Counted from the first letter of the stretch, positions 16,647-25,847 are shown. The stretch is 64,000 nt of DNA from an uncultured Collinsella sp. (GCA_900549715.1 URPK01000008.1:1-64000), one strand, 5' to 3'. Notes: a model not told the origin generated them from the letters alone. Program-made: numbers and translations.

Positions 16647-18005
16647 ATGGCTTCATCCGCCCCGCGCGGTCTGCGCTCCGACCATGTCGTTACCGTCGGC
16701 ATTGCGCTGTTCTCGATGCTCTTTGGCGCCGGTAACCTCATTATTCCGCCGCTGCTGGCGCTGCAGGCAGGTTCTGCCACGCCGGTTGCCATGATCGGCT
16801 TTTTGATTGCCGCTATCGGTCTGCCCGTTATGGGATTTATCGCCGTCGCGCTCGCTGGCACGGCCCGAGAGCTGGCCGGGCGTGTGCATCCTAAGTTTGG
16901 CGAATTCTTCGTTGCGGCGGTCTACCTGGCCATCGGTCCGTGCCTGGCCATTCCGCGCACGAGCTCCACGGCCTTCGAGATGCTGGTGCCGCTGTTGCCC
17001 GAGGGCGTCTCGCTCGGCACGGCGCGCCTGGTGTTTGCCGTCGGCTTCTTTGTCGTCGCGTTTGCGCTCACGCTGCGCCCGGGCGTCATCACACGCGTGC
17101 TCGGCCGCATTACGGGCCCCGCGCTCATTGCGCTCATCGTGCTGGTCGTTGGTGCTGCCGTGATCTCGCCGCTGGGTCCCGCTGCCGCGCCGCAGGCCCC
17201 CTACGATGCTGGCGCTGCCGTGCAGGGCTTTCTGACTGGCTATCAGACCATGGACCTGCTCGCGTCGCTCGCCTTTGGCATCATCATCGCCGAGACCATC
17301 CACGAGTTGGGTGTTACCGATGACAAGCGCGTGGCCTTCGAGATTTCGCGTTCCGGTGTGATCGCCGGCGTACTCATGGCCATCATCTACTGCGGCTTGG
17401 GCCTTGCCGGTATGCAGCTCGGCACCGTGATGCCCGACGCTACCAACGGCGCCGCCATCCTCGCCCGTTCGGCCTCCATGCATTTTGGGCTTGCCGGCAC
17501 GGTCGTGGTCTTTGCGATCTTTTTCCTCGCCTGCATGAACGTGTGCATCGGCCTCATCAGCTGCTGCTCGCGTTACTTCTGCGAGACGTATGTGGTCGAA
17601 GGGGGAGCGGAGGCCTCTGAGGAGGCCATGCGCCGCCCCTTTGCGGTTCTCGCCTTTGTGTTCGCAGCGTTTTCGTGCGTGCTCTCCAACGTGGGCCTCG
17701 ACGTGATTCTTATGTTCTCGGTGCCCATGCTCAATGCCTTGTATCCCGTTGCCATTGTGCTGGTGCTTATGGGCCTGGTGCACGGTTTTTGCGACGCGCA
17801 TCCGCAGGTATGGGTCTGGGTCGGCGGCGTCGTCGCGGTGCAGAGCGTGATCACCTCGGTCCGCGACGCGTTCTTTGCTGGCGCGTGGCTACCGTTCGAT
17901 GCGCTGCCGCTGGCGGATATCGGTGCCGCGTGGGCGCCGGTCGCCGTGGTGGCGTTTGTGATAGGCCTGCTCCACAGCCGGTTTGTCGCACATTCGAGGA
18001 GCTAG
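16647..18005 (+). CDS. brnQ: branched-chain amino acid transporter BrnQ family
   Basis: A 452-residue membrane carrier importing Leu/Ile/Val with Na+ or H+. The N-terminal VGIALFSMLFGAGNLIIPP is diagnostic of the LIVCS family, and about twelve hydrophobic segments follow. ATG 16647 has GAAAGGTG upstream. No link to neighbouring selenium genes is evident; it is flanked by terminators and a tRNA promoter, so likely monocistronic. Confidence 0.9.
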   Translation: MASSAPRGLRSDHVVTVGIALFSMLFGAGNLIIPPLLALQAGSATPVAMIGFLIAAIGLPVMGFIAVALAGTARELAGRVHPKFGEFFVAAVYLAIGPCLAIPRTSSTAFEMLVPLLPEGVSLGTARLVFAVGFFVVAFALTLRPGVITRVLGRITGPALIALIVLVVGAAVISPLGPAAAPQAPYDAGAAVQGFLTGYQTMDLLASLAFGIIIAETIHELGVTDDKRVAFEISRSGVIAGVLMAIIYCGLGLAGMQLGTVMPDATNGAAILARSASMHFGLAGTVVVFAIFFLACMNVCIGLISCCSRYFCETYVVEGGAEASEEAMRRPFAVLAFVFAAFSCVLSNVGLDVILMFSVPMLNALYPVAIVLVLMGLVHGFCDAHPQVWVWVGGVVAVQSVITSVRDAFFAGAWLPFDALPLADIGAAWAPVAVVAFVIGLLHSRFVAHSRS

Positions 18006-18016
18006 AATATCGCCGC

Positions 18017-18045
18017 TTGCACAGGCGGGAAGTCTCCCCTATAAT
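18017..18045 (+). promoter_or_regulatory. promoter of the tRNA-Pro/tRNA-Gly unit
   Basis: TTGCAC (18017-18022), a 17-base spacer and TATAAT (18040-18045), about 50 bases upstream of tRNA-Pro. This is one of the best sigma-70-type matches I found in the window. Confidence 0.75.
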
Positions 18046-18096
18046 TTCCTTCGCTTTGGGACACGCAAGGTTTATGCCTTAGCTGCTCAACACCTT

Positions 18097-18173
18097 CGGG
18101 ACGTGGCGCAGTTTGGTAGCGCGCCTGCTTTGGGAGCAGGATGTCGCAGGTTCAAATCCTGTCGTCCCGACCA
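18097..18173 (+). tRNA. tRNA-Pro (anticodon TGG)
   Basis: A 77-base cloverleaf with acceptor CGGGACG/CGTCCCG, anticodon loop TTTGGGA at 18129-18135 (anticodon 18131-18133) and T arm GCAGGTTCAAATCCTGT. CCA is encoded. It lies six bases before tRNA-Gly. Confidence 0.96.
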
Positions 18174-18179
18174 TATCTT

Positions 18180-18253
18180 GCGGGCGTAGTTCAATGGTAG
18201 AACCCCAGCCTTCCAAGCTGATGACGCGGGTTCGATTCCCGTCGCCCGCTCCA
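18180..18253 (+). tRNA. tRNA-Gly (anticodon TCC)
   Basis: A 74-base cloverleaf with acceptor GCGGGCG/CGCCCGC, anticodon TCC at 18212-18214 and encoded CCA. The anticodon stem closes with a C-A mismatch. Its last 18 bases are repeated exactly at 18439-18456. Confidence 0.95.
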
Positions 18254-18314
18254 TAAGAATTGTTTTAACGGCTTTGGTTTCCTTTGGGAATCAGAGCTGT
18301 TTTCGTTTACGCGC

Positions 18315-18456
18315 CGGGCGACGGGAATCGAACCCGTCAGGGTGCGGAGCTGAGAAAATGCGTGAGCATTTTCCAGCGCAGCACGCAAGGGCCGAAGGCC
18401 CGCAGCGAAACAAGGATTTGCGAAGCAAATCCTTGGACTTCCCGTCGCCCGCTCCA
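18315..18456. repeat. tRNA-Gly-tail-bounded multi-hairpin element
   Basis: The left end (18315-18335) is the exact reverse complement of 21 bases of the tRNA-Gly T arm and acceptor; the right end (18439-18456) is a direct copy of the tRNA's last 18 bases including CCA. Between them lie hairpins around 18352-18372, 18388-18401 and 18410-18435. The layout suggests a small insertion or remnant that used the tRNA 3' end as attachment site. Confidence 0.7.
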
Positions 18457-18576
18457 AGCTATATAATCGCAGGCCAATATGCTAATTTGGCTCGCGTTTA
18501 TTTTTATACCGTCCGACCTCGCGGGGCAAATGAACCAAGAGCGTTTGTCCCACATCGTAAGAAAGTAGTGATTGCC

Positions 18577-19413
18577 ATGGCACAGAGTAAGGCAGAATAC
18601 CCCACCCCCGACTGCCTGGCGCCCGCCGCGATCGAGGCTAAGTCCGAGGCCGCCGGCGTTACCAAGGCCAACCTGCCGGTCTCGAAGGCCTTTTTGCTCG
18701 CCATGTTCGCCGGAGCGTTTATCGCCTTCGGCGGCCTGTTCTTCACGGTCTTTCTGAGCGATCCCACGCTTGGCTGGGGCGCCCAGCGCTTCGTGGGCGG
18801 TCTTGCTTTTTGCCTGGGACTGGTGCTCGTGCTCATTTGCGGCGCGGAGCTGTTTACCGGTAACTCGCTTATGGTATGCGCGCTTAAGAGCAAAAAGATT
18901 ACGCTCGTCCAGATGTTCAAGGCTTGGGCTGTTGTGTGGATCGGCAACTTTGCCGGCGCCCTGTTCGTTGTCTTTTTGATTTACATGGCAGCTATTTATA
19001 AGCTCAACGGCGAGGCCGTCGCCAATACCATGGTGAGCGTCGCCGCCGGTAAGGTTGCGATCGACGCCGTTACCATCTTCTTCCGCGGCATTTTGTGCAA
19101 CATCTTTGTCTGCCTGGCCGTATGGATCGGCACTGCCGGCAAGACCGTGGTCGACAAGGTCGTGGGCATTTTGCTGCCCATCGCTGCCTTTGTGGCCTGC
19201 GGTTTTGAGCACTGCGTCGCCAACATGTACTTTTTGCCCATGGGTATTTTGATGCACTCCTGCGGCTATGGAGCCGATGTCGCTGGCGCCGATGCCCTCA
19301 ACGCTGCCGGGTTGGCGCTCAACCTTACGGTCGCCACGCTGGGCAATATCGTGGGTGGCGCCCTGATCGTGGCGCTGGGCTACTGGTTTATCTACGCCAA
19401 CAAAGAGTCCTAA
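18577..19413 (+). CDS. focA: formate/nitrite transporter family channel (FocA-like)
   Basis: A 278-residue FNT-family membrane protein with six hydrophobic helices; GAELFTGNSLM and FRGILCNIFVCLAVW are typical FNT stretches. It likely moves formate or nitrite, and formate would fit a selenocysteine-using anaerobe. ATG 18577 has only a weak binding site (GAAAG); a GTG at 18568 is an alternative. The much longer in-frame ORF back to 18274 runs through the tRNA-tail element and is rejected. Confidence 0.87.
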   Translation: MAQSKAEYPTPDCLAPAAIEAKSEAAGVTKANLPVSKAFLLAMFAGAFIAFGGLFFTVFLSDPTLGWGAQRFVGGLAFCLGLVLVLICGAELFTGNSLMVCALKSKKITLVQMFKAWAVVWIGNFAGALFVVFLIYMAAIYKLNGEAVANTMVSVAAGKVAIDAVTIFFRGILCNIFVCLAVWIGTAGKTVVDKVVGILLPIAAFVACGFEHCVANMYFLPMGILMHSCGYGADVAGADALNAAGLALNLTVATLGNIVGGALIVALGYWFIYANKES

Positions 19414-19435
19414 AGGACCCAACCCATAACCGACC

Positions 19436-19522
19436 AAAAAGGGACAGGTTTATTTTGGCAGGTTTTGAGCGAGGCGCTGCGCCGTCTTGTCACGAGCTGC
19501 CATAATGGACCTGTCCCTTTTT
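19436..19522. repeat. GGGAC dyad, family C, 26-bp arms
   Basis: Arms 19436-19461 and 19497-19522 pair with three mismatches around a 35-base loop, between focA and selA. The arm begins AAAAAGGGACAGGT. A related long-span dyad is at 45128-45263. It rules out the longest selA start, which would fall inside it. Confidence 0.8.
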
Positions 19523-19597
19523 GCATGTGCGTTGCCGCATTTTGCTGCTGACGACAAAGGGGACCCGCTTTTTATTGAACATGTCGAAAGGCTTTCC

Positions 19598-21055
19598 ATG
19601 AGCGACTGCGAATCCATGCCTGCCGAGGTGCGCGACCGCCTGCGCTCCATTCCCGCCGTTCACGAGCTGCTGGCCGAGTGGCCGGTCATGAAGGCTGCCG
19701 GCGATGCGGGCGACATGATTGTGCGCGAGGCGATTGATGCCGAGCTCGATGCCGAGCGCGAGGCGATTCGCTCTGGCGTCCCCGCTAGGAATAAGCGCGA
19801 GCTCGCCTTGGCCATCGAGCAGCGGTGCCACCGACTGTCGCTGCCGACCCTGCGCCCTGCCGTCAACGCGTCGGGCGTTGTGATTCACACCAATCTGGGC
19901 CGTGCTCCGCTTGCTCCCGCAGCGGTGCAGGCGGTGGCCGATGTCGCCCGCGGCTACAGCACGCTTGAGTATGACGTCGCGACCTGTGCCCGTGGGGGCC
20001 GCAAAGAGCATGCCGCGCGTCTGCTGCGCACGCTCACGGGGGCGCAGGACGCCCTGGTTGTCAACAACAACGCCGCGGCGGTGCTGCTGGTGCTTGCCGC
20101 GCATGCAAGCGGCAAAGAGGTCATCGTGAGCCGTGGCGAGCTTGTCGAGGTGGGCGGCAGCTTCCGCATTCCCGATATCATGGCGGCTTCGGGTGCCAAG
20201 CTTGTCGAGGTGGGCTCCACCAACCGCACGCATCTGGATGATTACCGAAGCGCCATTACGCCCAATACGGCGATGATCTTGAAAGTTCATCCTTCTAACT
20301 ACCGTATCGAGGGTTTCCACGAGGAGGTTTCCGCGGCGGAGCTTTCTGCGCTGGCGCATGAGCACGGGCTGTTACTGTACGAGGACCAGGGCTCGGGCGC
20401 TTTGCTTACAGATGAGGTGCTCGTCGATGCTGGGGAGAAGCCCACGTCCGCCTCGCTTTGCGCCGGCGTTGACGTCGTCTCGTGCTCGGGCGACAAGCTG
20501 CTCGGCGCCTCGCAAGCGGGCATTATTCTCGGTAGCGCCCAGGTAATCGCCGCCTGTGCCTCGCATCCGCTTATGCGCGCGCTTCGCCCCGGCAAGCTCA
20601 CGCTCGCGGCGCTCGAGGCCACTTTGCGCCTGTATGTGACCGGATCCGATACAGCGCATCGGGAGATCCCGGTGCTCAACATGCTTTCCGGCGCGCCGGC
20701 TCCGCTCGAGCGTCAGGCCAAGCGCCTGCATGACCGCATGCTGCGCAAGCTTCGCGAGTCTCAGTGTGAGGAGGCGGTGGAGCTGCAGGTTGTCGAGGGC
20801 GTGTCTGCTCCGGGCGGCGGTTCGCTGCCGACCGTCGAGCTCCCAACTTTTTGCGTTGCCGTCTGTCCCGTCGATGGGCGTCTATCCGCCGATGGCCTAA
20901 AGCGCGCTATGGTACAGGAGCCCGATACGCCGGTTGTGACGCGCGTGCGGCACGACCAGGTGCTTTTTGACGTTCGCACGCTTTTGCGCGACACCGACCT
21001 TGACCTGTGTGCGTCTGCGTTGGCGGATGCCGTGCGGGCAGGTTTGCGTCGATGA
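19598..21055 (+). CDS. selA: L-seryl-tRNA(Sec) selenium transferase SelA
   Basis: PLP enzyme that converts seryl-tRNA(Sec) to selenocysteinyl-tRNA(Sec) with selenophosphate. It is 485 residues, near the family norm. Motifs: NASGVVIHTNLGRAPL in the N-terminal third, EYDVATCARGGR, and CSGDKLLGASQAGII carrying the PLP lysine. Start ATG 19598 has GAAAGG upstream; an earlier in-frame start lies inside the dyad. Its stop overlaps selB's ATG, so the two are coupled. Confidence 0.93.
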   Translation: MSDCESMPAEVRDRLRSIPAVHELLAEWPVMKAAGDAGDMIVREAIDAELDAEREAIRSGVPARNKRELALAIEQRCHRLSLPTLRPAVNASGVVIHTNLGRAPLAPAAVQAVADVARGYSTLEYDVATCARGGRKEHAARLLRTLTGAQDALVVNNNAAAVLLVLAAHASGKEVIVSRGELVEVGGSFRIPDIMAASGAKLVEVGSTNRTHLDDYRSAITPNTAMILKVHPSNYRIEGFHEEVSAAELSALAHEHGLLLYEDQGSGALLTDEVLVDAGEKPTSASLCAGVDVVSCSGDKLLGASQAGIILGSAQVIAACASHPLMRALRPGKLTLAALEATLRLYVTGSDTAHREIPVLNMLSGAPAPLERQAKRLHDRMLRKLRESQCEEAVELQVVEGVSAPGGGSLPTVELPTFCVAVCPVDGRLSADGLKRAMVQEPDTPVVTRVRHDQVLFDVRTLLRDTDLDLCASALADAVRAGLRR

Positions 21056-23016
21056 CCGCGCGCGAGCTTGTCGAATGTCCCGTTATCGTCGGAACGGCAG
21101 GACACGTCGACCACGGAAAGTCGGCCCTTATCGAGGCGCTGACCGGCAAAAATCCCGACCGTCTGGAGGTCGAACGGCGCCGAGGCATGACCACTGAGCT
21201 CGGCTTTGGCGAGCTCGAGCTTCCCAGCGGCAAGCTTGTCGGCTTGGTCGACGTACCCGGGCATGCGCACTATCTGCGCGCCATGGTGCAGGGCGCCACC
21301 GGCGTGGACGTTGCGTTGCTGGCGGTTTCGGCCGTTGAGGGCGTGATGCCGCAGACCCGCGAGCACGTTCGGGTTCTGGAGCTGTTGGGTGTGACGCGCA
21401 TGGTCGTCGCACTCACGATGCGCGATTTGGCCGACCACGAGATTGCCGCGCTGGCGGAGCTCGATGTCGAGGCGTTTCTGGACGGGACCGTGTTTGCGGG
21501 TGCCTCTATAGTGCCGGTGTCCTCCAAGACGGGCGAGGGCCTGGACGAGCTGCTTACGACGCTCGATAACACGGTTTGTTCGTGCTGGTCGGAGCATCTG
21601 GAGGCGACCGCTGGCTCGGGCGCCGCGCCCCGTCTTCCCATCGACCGTTGCTTTAGCATCCGCGGCACCGGAACCGTCGTGACGGGTACGCTGCACGACG
21701 GTCCCGTTTCGGTTAGCGATGAGCTCGTTGCGCTGCCGTCGCAAACGCGCTGTCGCGTGCGCGGGGTGCAGGTTCACGGGGATACCCAGTGCGCGGTTCC
21801 CGGCCAGCGCGTCGCCCTGAACCTGGTGGGCGATGGCGTGGCGGGCCTCAAGCGCGGCGAGATGCTCGGCGTCGAGGGTCGCGTGGGCCAGACGCTGCGC
21901 TTTTTGATGCAACTGACATATGTGGGGCGCGATGGCGTGCGAGCCGGCGTTCTTGCTTCGGGTACACGCGTGCACGTTATGGCGGGCACGGCTGAGGTGC
22001 TCGGCCGCATTATGCTTTTAGACGACGAGCCGCCTATTGCGGTCGGCGAGACGCGTGTGGTGCAGGTGCGCCTGGAACGGCCGCTGCCGTTGCGCGCCGG
22101 CGATCATGCCGTCATTCTGTCGTATTCGCCGATTTCGCTGCTTGGCGGCGGACGCGTCCTGCTATCGCGCTGTCGCCGCGCGCGGGTCCTGTCGGCGGGG
22201 GAGCGCGCGTTGTATGCGGCGCTTGAGTCCGGAGATGTCGCGGACGGCGTACACGCGTGGCTGGCGCTGCAAACGCTGCCTGTTGCTGCTGCCGGTGTTG
22301 CCGCAGCGCTCGATCTTGTTACCGGCGAGGTCGAGATCGTTTTGCGTGGGCTTGTGGACCAGGCTGCCGTGTGCGAGCTTGCTGCGGGCGGTGCGGTGCT
22401 CTACGCAGATGCCTCGGCTCTCGATGCTGCAATGGATGTGCTGGCTGCGGCCTTGTCCTCCATGCACGCGGCGGCTCCCAAGGAGATCGGCTTTACGTCC
22501 GGTGCGGTCGCGCACGCGGCTTGGCCGGGCGCCGGTAACGATGTCGCGATGGCACTTATTGCCGAGGGCTGTGCACGTGGCGTGTGCGCCGTCGACGGTG
22601 CCGAGGTGTTCGACCCGCATTCCGCCGCCGCGGCGATACGCGTGGTGCGCGAGGCTGGCCAGCGTATCGTGGCCCTGCTGGATGAGGCCGGTCTTAATGC
22701 GCCGACGCTTCCCGAGGTGAGCGAACAGTTGCAGCTCGATCGCGACACCATGACGCGTGCACTGCGCGAGCTTTCGCTCAACCACTCGATCGTTAAGGTC
22801 GAGCGCGACGTTGCCTTGTCCGCCGCTGCCGAGGCCCATGCGCGTGAGGTTGTTGCGACGGCTATCGAGGCTGCTGGCGGCGCCGCCACCACGAGTGTGC
22901 TGCGCGAAGCCCTGGGCGTGTCGCGCAAACGAACCATTAGCATCTTGGAGCACCTGGATGCCGTGCGCTTTACAGTACTCGACAAGGAGTCCGGCGGTCT
23001 GAGATCGCTGCGTTAG
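21052..23016 (+). CDS. selB: selenocysteine-specific translation elongation factor SelB
   Basis: A 654-residue GTPase that brings Sec-tRNA(Sec) to UGA codons carrying a SECIS. G1 loop GTAGHVDHGKSAL near residue 13, switch region RRRGMTTELGF, and G3 DVPGH are clear; the C-terminal 250 residues contain winged-helix SECIS-binding domains. The G4 position reads ALTMRDL instead of a TKxD/NKxD motif, while SSKTGEG fits G5. ATG 21052 overlaps the selA stop. Confidence 0.93.
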   Translation: MTARELVECPVIVGTAGHVDHGKSALIEALTGKNPDRLEVERRRGMTTELGFGELELPSGKLVGLVDVPGHAHYLRAMVQGATGVDVALLAVSAVEGVMPQTREHVRVLELLGVTRMVVALTMRDLADHEIAALAELDVEAFLDGTVFAGASIVPVSSKTGEGLDELLTTLDNTVCSCWSEHLEATAGSGAAPRLPIDRCFSIRGTGTVVTGTLHDGPVSVSDELVALPSQTRCRVRGVQVHGDTQCAVPGQRVALNLVGDGVAGLKRGEMLGVEGRVGQTLRFLMQLTYVGRDGVRAGVLASGTRVHVMAGTAEVLGRIMLLDDEPPIAVGETRVVQVRLERPLPLRAGDHAVILSYSPISLLGGGRVLLSRCRRARVLSAGERALYAALESGDVADGVHAWLALQTLPVAAAGVAAALDLVTGEVEIVLRGLVDQAAVCELAAGGAVLYADASALDAAMDVLAAALSSMHAAAPKEIGFTSGAVAHAAWPGAGNDVAMALIAEGCARGVCAVDGAEVFDPHSAAAAIRVVREAGQRIVALLDEAGLNAPTLPEVSEQLQLDRDTMTRALRELSLNHSIVKVERDVALSAAAEAHAREVVATAIEAAGGAATTSVLREALGVSRKRTISILEHLDAVRFTVLDKESGGLRSLR

Positions 23017-23078
23017 CGGTTTCCGCATCGCTCTTTTCGGTTGTGGTCTGTTGGGTTTGGTAAAATACCGCCACGTTT

Positions 23079-23175
23079 GGGAACGGATGGGCTCCGGTGG
23101 GCCCCGCGGTCCTCAAAACCGTTGTGAGGCGTGCAAAACGTCTTGGATGTGTTCGATTCACATACGTTCCCGCCA
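23079..23175 (+). tRNA. selC: tRNA-Sec (anticodon TCA)
   Basis: A 97-base tRNA-like gene right after selB. Acceptor GGGAACG pairs with CGTTCCC; the anticodon stem GCGGT/ACCGT closes loop CCTCAAA, giving anticodon TCA at 23113-23115. A long variable arm (about 23123-23143) and T arm with GTTCGATTC follow, and GCCA is encoded. Its overall plan matches bacterial selC. Confidence 0.93.
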
Positions 23176-23188
23176 ACGCATCCTGCCA

Positions 23189-23223
23189 ACCACCACAAAG
23201 GTGCCTGTCCTCTTTGTGGTGGT
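23189..23223. repeat. 12-bp perfect hairpin, GGGAC-like family B
   Basis: ACCACCACAAAG (23189-23200) pairs with 23212-23223 around GTGCCTGTCCT. It lies 13 bases after tRNA-Sec and may end its transcript, although no T-run follows. On the minus strand its inner sequence reads CAAAGAGGACAG, close to the 784 and 37301 hairpins. Confidence 0.7.
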
Positions 23224-23341
23224 ATGGACCATGTGGACGAAACAGCTTCGAAACACGCGATTTGTACGTCGGGTGCTCAAAAACGCTTCTACCTGCATCG
23301 TAATCAAAACGAAACATCTGCTCGTCGGCTTATGCGAAACT

Positions 23342-23402
23342 TTGCTGCAACAGTGCGATATTATCCATACTCGATAAAGCTCGCGGCGCATGGGGCGCCG
23401 CG
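23342..23402 (+). promoter_or_regulatory. gdhA promoter and GC-rich leader hairpin
   Basis: TTGCTG (23342-23347), an 18-base spacer and CATACT (23366-23371) form a plausible promoter. The transcript would begin just before a perfect 8-bp hairpin CGCGGCGC/GCGCCGCG (23382-23389 with 23395-23402), 35 bases ahead of the gdhA start. Confidence 0.5.
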
Positions 23403-23437
23403 AACGACACCTTTCTTTTCCATCAATTGGAGGAAGC

Positions 23438-24793
23438 ATGAGCTACACGCAGAAAGTTCTCGACGAGCTCAAGGCCCGCTATCCCGAGCAGCCTGAGTTC
23501 ATCCAGGCCGCGACCGAGATCCTCGGCACCATCCAGCCGGCGCTCGACGCCCATCCCGAGTACGAGGAGGCCGCCCTGCTTGAGCGCCTCGTCGAGCCCG
23601 AGCGCATCGTTATGTTCCGTGTCCCCTGGGTCGATGACCAGGGCAAGGTCCAGGTCAACCGCGGCTACCGCGTCGAGTTCAACTCTGCCATTGGACCCTA
23701 CAAGGGCGGCCTGCGCTTTAACCCGACGGTCACCCTTGGCATGCTCAAGTTCCTGGGCTTGGAGCAGATCCTCAAGAACAGCCTGACCACCCTTCCCATG
23801 GGCGGCGGCAAGGGCGGCTCCGACTTTGACCCCAAGGGCAAGTCCAACAACGAGATAATGCACTTCTGCCAGTCCTTCATGACCGAGCTCTATCGCCATA
23901 TTGGCCCCAACACCGACGTTCCCGCCGGCGACCTGGGCGTTGGCAGCCGCGAGGTTGCCTACATGTTCGGTCAGTACAAGCGCCTGACCAACGAGTGGAC
24001 CGGCGTCCTTACCGGCAAGGGCCTCTCCTTTGGCGGCTCGCTCGCCCGTACCGAGGCCACCGGCTACGGTCTGGTCTACTTTGTGGACGAGTACCTCAAG
24101 AGCCGCGGTGAGTCCTTCGAGGGCAAGAATGTCGTCGTTCACGGCTCCGGTAACGTCGCCATCTACGCGGTCCAGAAGGTCGCCCAGCTCGGCGGCAAGG
24201 TGCTGGCCTGCTCCGATACCCACGGCTGGGTCGAGGATCCCGACGGCATCGACTACTCCGTGCTCGAGCACGTCTACAACCAGAAGCGCTCCGGCCACGA
24301 CAAGGGCGTCACGCTCGCCATGTACGTTGACGAGAAGCCCGGTGCCGTGTGGCACGAGGGCGACGGCCGCGGCGTGTGGCAGCTGCCCTGCGACATCGCG
24401 CTGCCCTGCGCTCGCGAGAACACGCTGCTGCTCGAGGACGCCCAGGCGCTCGTCGCCAATGGCTGCAAGGTGGTCGGCGAGGGCGCGAACATGCCCACGA
24501 CCATCGAGGCCACGACCTACTTCCAGGAGAACGGCGTCGCCTTTATGCCCGGTAAGGCTGCCAACGCCGGCGGCGTGCTCGTGTCCGGCCTCGAGATGAG
24601 CCAGAACGCCGAGCACCTGTCCTGGACCTTCGAGGAGGTCGACGGCAAGCTCGAGCAGCTCATGCGCGGCATGTTCCACAACGTGGACGACACCGCCAAG
24701 GAGTATGGCCAGGAGGGCAACTTTGTCATGGGCGCCAACATCGCCGGCTTTCTGAAGGTCGCCGACGCCATGCTCGCTCAGGGCGTCTGCTAA
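23438..24793 (+). CDS. gdhA: NADP-type glutamate dehydrogenase
   Basis: Ammonia assimilation or glutamate oxidation: 2-oxoglutarate + NH4+ + NAD(P)H to glutamate. At 451 residues it is the hexameric type. Substrate-site GPYKGGLRFNPTV and LPMGGGKGGSDFDPKGKS with the catalytic lysine are present, as is the nucleotide-binding VVVHGSGNVAIYA. TTGGAGG precedes ATG 23438. It is flanked by its own promoter and terminator. NADP preference is inferred from the family. Confidence 0.95.
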   Translation: MSYTQKVLDELKARYPEQPEFIQAATEILGTIQPALDAHPEYEEAALLERLVEPERIVMFRVPWVDDQGKVQVNRGYRVEFNSAIGPYKGGLRFNPTVTLGMLKFLGLEQILKNSLTTLPMGGGKGGSDFDPKGKSNNEIMHFCQSFMTELYRHIGPNTDVPAGDLGVGSREVAYMFGQYKRLTNEWTGVLTGKGLSFGGSLARTEATGYGLVYFVDEYLKSRGESFEGKNVVVHGSGNVAIYAVQKVAQLGGKVLACSDTHGWVEDPDGIDYSVLEHVYNQKRSGHDKGVTLAMYVDEKPGAVWHEGDGRGVWQLPCDIALPCARENTLLLEDAQALVANGCKVVGEGANMPTTIEATTYFQENGVAFMPGKAANAGGVLVSGLEMSQNAEHLSWTFEEVDGKLEQLMRGMFHNVDDTAKEYGQEGNFVMGANIAGFLKVADAMLAQGVC

Positions 24794-24835
24794 ATTCAGC
24801 TTGACATAGCTCCGTACAGCACCCGCTGATGCGCT

Positions 24836-24869
24836 AAGGCTCCCGACCATATCGGCCGGGAGCCTTTTT
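24836..24869 (+). terminator. intrinsic terminator after gdhA
   Basis: GGCTCCCG/CGGGAGCC (24838-24845 with 24857-24864), extended by AA/TT, is followed by TTTTT. Confidence 0.88.
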
Positions 24870-24932
24870 CTATGGTGGTGAGGGCCGTGCGCCCTCGTTT
24901 GGTACACTAGAGGAAACTGGACAAGTGAAGAG

Positions 24933-25847
24933 ATGGGGGAGAACGTGCTCAAGTTCGGTACCTACGTCCGTGTTGGAAACGCGGCCGAAGCCTATGAGCT
25001 CTTACAGAAGAACCGCAACAACAAGATTGTGGGCGGCGGCATCTGGATGCGTCTGGGTTCGCGTCGCGTGGCGACGGCGATTGACCTTTCGGCCTGCGGA
25101 CTCGATCAGATCGAGGAGACCGAGACCGAGTTTCGCATCGGTGCCATGTGCACCCTGCGCCAGCTCGAGCGCCATGCCGAGCTCAACGCGCTCGTCAACA
25201 ACGTATTTGAGTTTGCCGTTCACGACATCGTGGGCGTGCAGCTTCGCAATACCGCCACGGTGGGCGGCAGCATCTATGGCCGCTTTGGCTTCTCGGACGT
25301 TCTCTCCGCCTTCCTCGCGCTCGACTCTTACGTTGAGCTGACGGGTGCCGGCCGTGTGCCGCTCGCCGAGTTCGTGGACATGGGCTATGTGCGCGACGTG
25401 ATCGAGCACGTCGTGGTCGTCAAGCACGATTACCGCGCGAGCTACGAGGCCGTGCGCAAGGCTGCGACCGACTTCCCCTCGCTCAACGTCACCGCCGCCT
25501 GGTGGGACAACACCTGGCATGTCACCGTGGGTGCCCGCCCGCTGCGTGCGACCCTGCTGCAGGGCGAGGCATGCGGCCTCGAGAGCGAACAGCCTTCCGA
25601 GGACGAACTGCGCGCCCTGGCCGCGTCCGTGCGCGCGCTGAGCTATGGCACCAACATGTGGGGCTCGGCCGACTACCGCCGCCGCATCTCGGCGCCGCTG
25701 GCGATTCAGGCCGTGCGCCGCGCCGCCGGCATCGAGCTTTCGGCCGCGCTTGCCCGTGAGCTCGAGGGCGTGCAGATTCCCAAGCACGCCACGGACGAGT
25801 ATTCCTGCCGCCGCGTGCCCGGCGTCGATTCTAGCGAGGTGCGCTAA
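24933..25847 (+). CDS. molybdenum hydroxylase FAD-binding subunit (xanthine dehydrogenase-like)
   Basis: A 304-residue member of the molybdopterin dehydrogenase FAD-binding family; it carries electrons from the Mo/Fe-S subunit to NAD or another acceptor. Seen: KIVGGGIWMRL near residue 32 and the second FAD loop RNTATVGGSIYGRFGFSD near residue 107. GTG 24945, right after GGGGGAG, is an alternative start. Its stop overlaps the next gene's ATG, so it is coupled to the fused catalytic subunit. Confidence 0.85.
   Translation: MGENVLKFGTYVRVGNAAEAYELLQKNRNNKIVGGGIWMRLGSRRVATAIDLSACGLDQIEETETEFRIGAMCTLRQLERHAELNALVNNVFEFAVHDIVGVQLRNTATVGGSIYGRFGFSDVLSAFLALDSYVELTGAGRVPLAEFVDMGYVRDVIEHVVVVKHDYRASYEAVRKAATDFPSLNVTAAWWDNTWHVTVGARPLRATLLQGEACGLESEQPSEDELRALAASVRALSYGTNMWGSADYRRRISAPLAIQAVRRAAGIELSAALARELEGVQIPKHATDEYSCRRVPGVDSSEVR

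Noticed and set aside
18274..18576. Longer N-terminus of the formate/nitrite channel
   Set aside because: This stretch is the tRNA-tail multi-hairpin element; the family starts near 18577.
19487..19597. Longer N-terminus of SelA
   Set aside because: It would start inside the GGGAC dyad, and the sequence MSRAAIMDLSLFAC is not SelA-like; ATG 19598 has a binding site.
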